Under the pieces are notes generated by a model. It did not search any database. It was not told where the DNA came from and saw only the letters and a list, made by a program, of their open reading frames with translations. From Pseudomonadota bacterium (GTDB taxonomy: Bacteria > Pseudomonadota > Alphaproteobacteria > Rhizobiales > Rhizobiaceae): DNA of 6,084 bases. The position numbers and the translations under genes were made by a program. Within the stretch, counting starts at the first letter, position 1; each line of letters starts with the position of its first letter. This document shows, piece after piece, positions 5,030 to 6,084 of the stretch. Where the stretch lies: NCBI GenBank assembly GCA_023416545.1, contig JAEZHO010000237.1, forward strand, positions 1 through 6,084. Direction: 5' to 3'.

Positions 5030-6034
5030 TCAGCGGCGCAGGTCGAGGATGATCTTGCCGATATGGCTGCTCGTTTCCATCAGCCGGTGCGCCTCCCTCA
5101 CCTCCTCGAACGGCAGGACGGCGTGGATAACGGGTGCCACGGTGCCCGCCTCCAGCAGGGGCCAGACCTCACTCCTCAACTCATCGCGAATGGCACGCTT
5201 TTCCTCCGCCGTGCGCGGGCGCATCGTTGAACCGGTCACGGTCAGGCGCTTGACCATGATCGGCGAGAGATTGGCCTTCTCCGCAAGCGAACCGCCGAGG
5301 AAGGCGATGATCGACAGGCAGCCGTTGCGGGCAAGCGCGGTGAGGTTCCGGTTGAAGTAGTCGGCGCCGACCATGTCGAGGATGATATCGACGCCCTTCT
5401 TGCCGGTTTCGGCCTTGACGACCTCGACGAAGTCCTCCTCGCAGTAGTTGATCGCCCGCCTGGCGCCGAGCGTCTCGCAGGCGCGGCATTTCTCCGCCGA
5501 GCCGGCCGTCGCGTAGACCGTCGCGCCGAAGGCGGTGGCGAGTTGGATCGCGGTCGTGCCGATGCCGCTGGAACCGCCGTGGACGAGAACGCTCTCGCCT
5601 TCCGTCAGTCCTGCCATCTGGAAGAGATTGGCCCAGACGGTGAAGAAGGTTTCCGGCAGGGCGGCCGCCCTTACCGCGTCATAGCCTGTCGGAAAGGGAA
5701 GGACCTGACCGGCCGGCAGCGCGCAGAATTCCGCATAGCCGCCGCCATTGGCGAGACCGCAGACCTGATCTCCGATCGCGACGTCATTCACTCCTTCGCC
5801 GACCGCGACCACCCTGCCCGCGACCTCGAGGCCGAGAACGGGGTTTGCGTCCTTCGGCGGCGGATAGGTTCCGCTCCGCTGGGCGACATCGGGGCGATTG
5901 ACGCCGGCCGCCTCCACCTGGACGACCACCTCGCCCGGCCGAGGCCGCGGCACCGGGCCGGTTGCCAGTTGCATCACTTCCGGACCTCCGAAGCCCGAAA
6001 GCTCGACGTAACGCATTTCATTGGGCAGCGACAT
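5030..6034 (-). CDS. NAD(P)H quinone oxidoreductase, zeta-crystallin / PIG3 family
   Basis: Zinc-free medium-chain dehydrogenase/reductase of 334 residues, normal length, predicted to reduce quinones or related enones with NAD(P)H in the cytoplasm. The N-terminal GroES-like domain runs to about 125 and contains AAGVNRPDVAQRSG (about 42-55) and GLEVAGRVVAVG (about 68-79); zinc-ligand cysteines of alcohol dehydrogenases are absent. The nucleotide-binding domain carries VLVHGGSSGIGTTAIQLA (about 149-166), the glycine-rich dinucleotide motif, then DIILDMVGADYF (about 216-227). The C-terminus HIGKIILDL is typical of the family. ATG 6034 is preferred over the in-frame ATG at 6016 because GAGGAG lies five bases before 6034 and the other has no ribosome binding site. 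That site lies inside a perfect inverted repeat (6035-6063), suggesting control of translation or transcription. No operon partner is visible on the minus strand upstream, where the window ends. Confidence 0.93.
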   Translation of the reverse strand: MSLPNEMRYVELSGFGGPEVMQLATGPVPRPRPGEVVVQVEAAGVNRPDVAQRSGTYPPPKDANPVLGLEVAGRVVAVGEGVNDVAIGDQVCGLANGGGYAEFCALPAGQVLPFPTGYDAVRAAALPETFFTVWANLFQMAGLTEGESVLVHGGSSGIGTTAIQLATAFGATVYATAGSAEKCRACETLGARRAINYCEEDFVEVVKAETGKKGVDIILDMVGADYFNRNLTALARNGCLSIIAFLGGSLAEKANLSPIMVKRLTVTGSTMRPRTAEEKRAIRDELRSEVWPLLEAGTVAPVIHAVLPFEEVREAHRLMETSSHIGKIILDLRR

Positions 6035-6063
6035 TCGGTCTCCTCATCTTCACGGGAGACCGA
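6035..6063 (-). promoter_or_regulatory. Inverted repeat enclosing the oxidoreductase ribosome binding site
   Basis: Read on the minus strand, TCGGTCTCC (6063-6055) and GGAGACCGA (6043-6035) form a perfect 9-bp stem with an 11-base loop. The second arm contains the GGAG of the Shine-Dalgarno and ends directly before the ATG. If transcription starts upstream of 6063, the folded RNA would hide the ribosome binding site. Alternatively it is a DNA operator; a -10-like TCTAAG at 6071-6066 would place the start inside the repeat. Confidence 0.5.
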
Positions 6064-6084
6064 GACTTAGAGCGACGCGCCGAC

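Noticed and set aside
5543..6070. 175-codon plus-strand open frame opposite the quinone oxidoreductase
   Set aside because: Shadow frame of a well-supported gene without recognisable domain.

Overview
This 6,084-base window is GC-rich and chromosomal in character. It most likely comes from an alphaproteobacterium of the Rhizobiaceae (Rhizobium, Sinorhizobium, Shinella or Agrobacterium type). The clues are the gene families: a 48-residue DUF1127 protein with its own promoter and terminator, a DUF3750 envelope protein, a Rhizobium-type (class 3) asparaginase and a PIG3-type quinone oxidoreductase. Promoter hexamers of the relaxed CTTGAC / CTATAT kind also fit. No tRNA, rRNA, CRISPR array, insertion sequence or phage gene was found. 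Genus is inferred from gene content only.

Layout from left to right: (1) The 3' part of a glutathione S-transferase gene (+), cut by the window edge, runs 41 bases into the 3' end of a convergent LysR regulator gene (-). (2) The LysR gene diverges from a 68-residue orphan gene (+), and their -35 elements appear to overlap in one palindrome. (3) The orphan gene ends 2 bases from the end of a second, beta-class GST gene (-). This GST lies 95 bases downstream of a class 3 L-asparaginase gene (-), so the two may be co-transcribed. (4) A DUF3750 gene (+) diverges from the asparaginase gene. (5) An approximately 700-base stretch at 4334-5029 has no large gene but is densely organised on the minus strand. 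It holds a DUF1127 gene with terminator, leader hairpin, promoter and a LysR-type dyad. Upstream of that lies a second small unit: promoter, strong ribosome binding site, 24-codon ORF and intrinsic terminator. (6) A quinone oxidoreductase gene (-) fills the right end, and its ribosome binding site lies inside a perfect 9-bp inverted repeat.

The two GSTs and the quinone oxidoreductase suggest handling of electrophiles and redox-active compounds; the asparaginase belongs to nitrogen scavenging. Nothing shows that they form one pathway. The most interesting material is small: the overlooked DUF1127 gene and its control region, the 24-codon unit, the likely occluded ribosome binding site of the oxidoreductase gene, and the orphan protein sharing a short motif with the DUF1127 protein. 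I see no evidence of a large novel multi-gene system.
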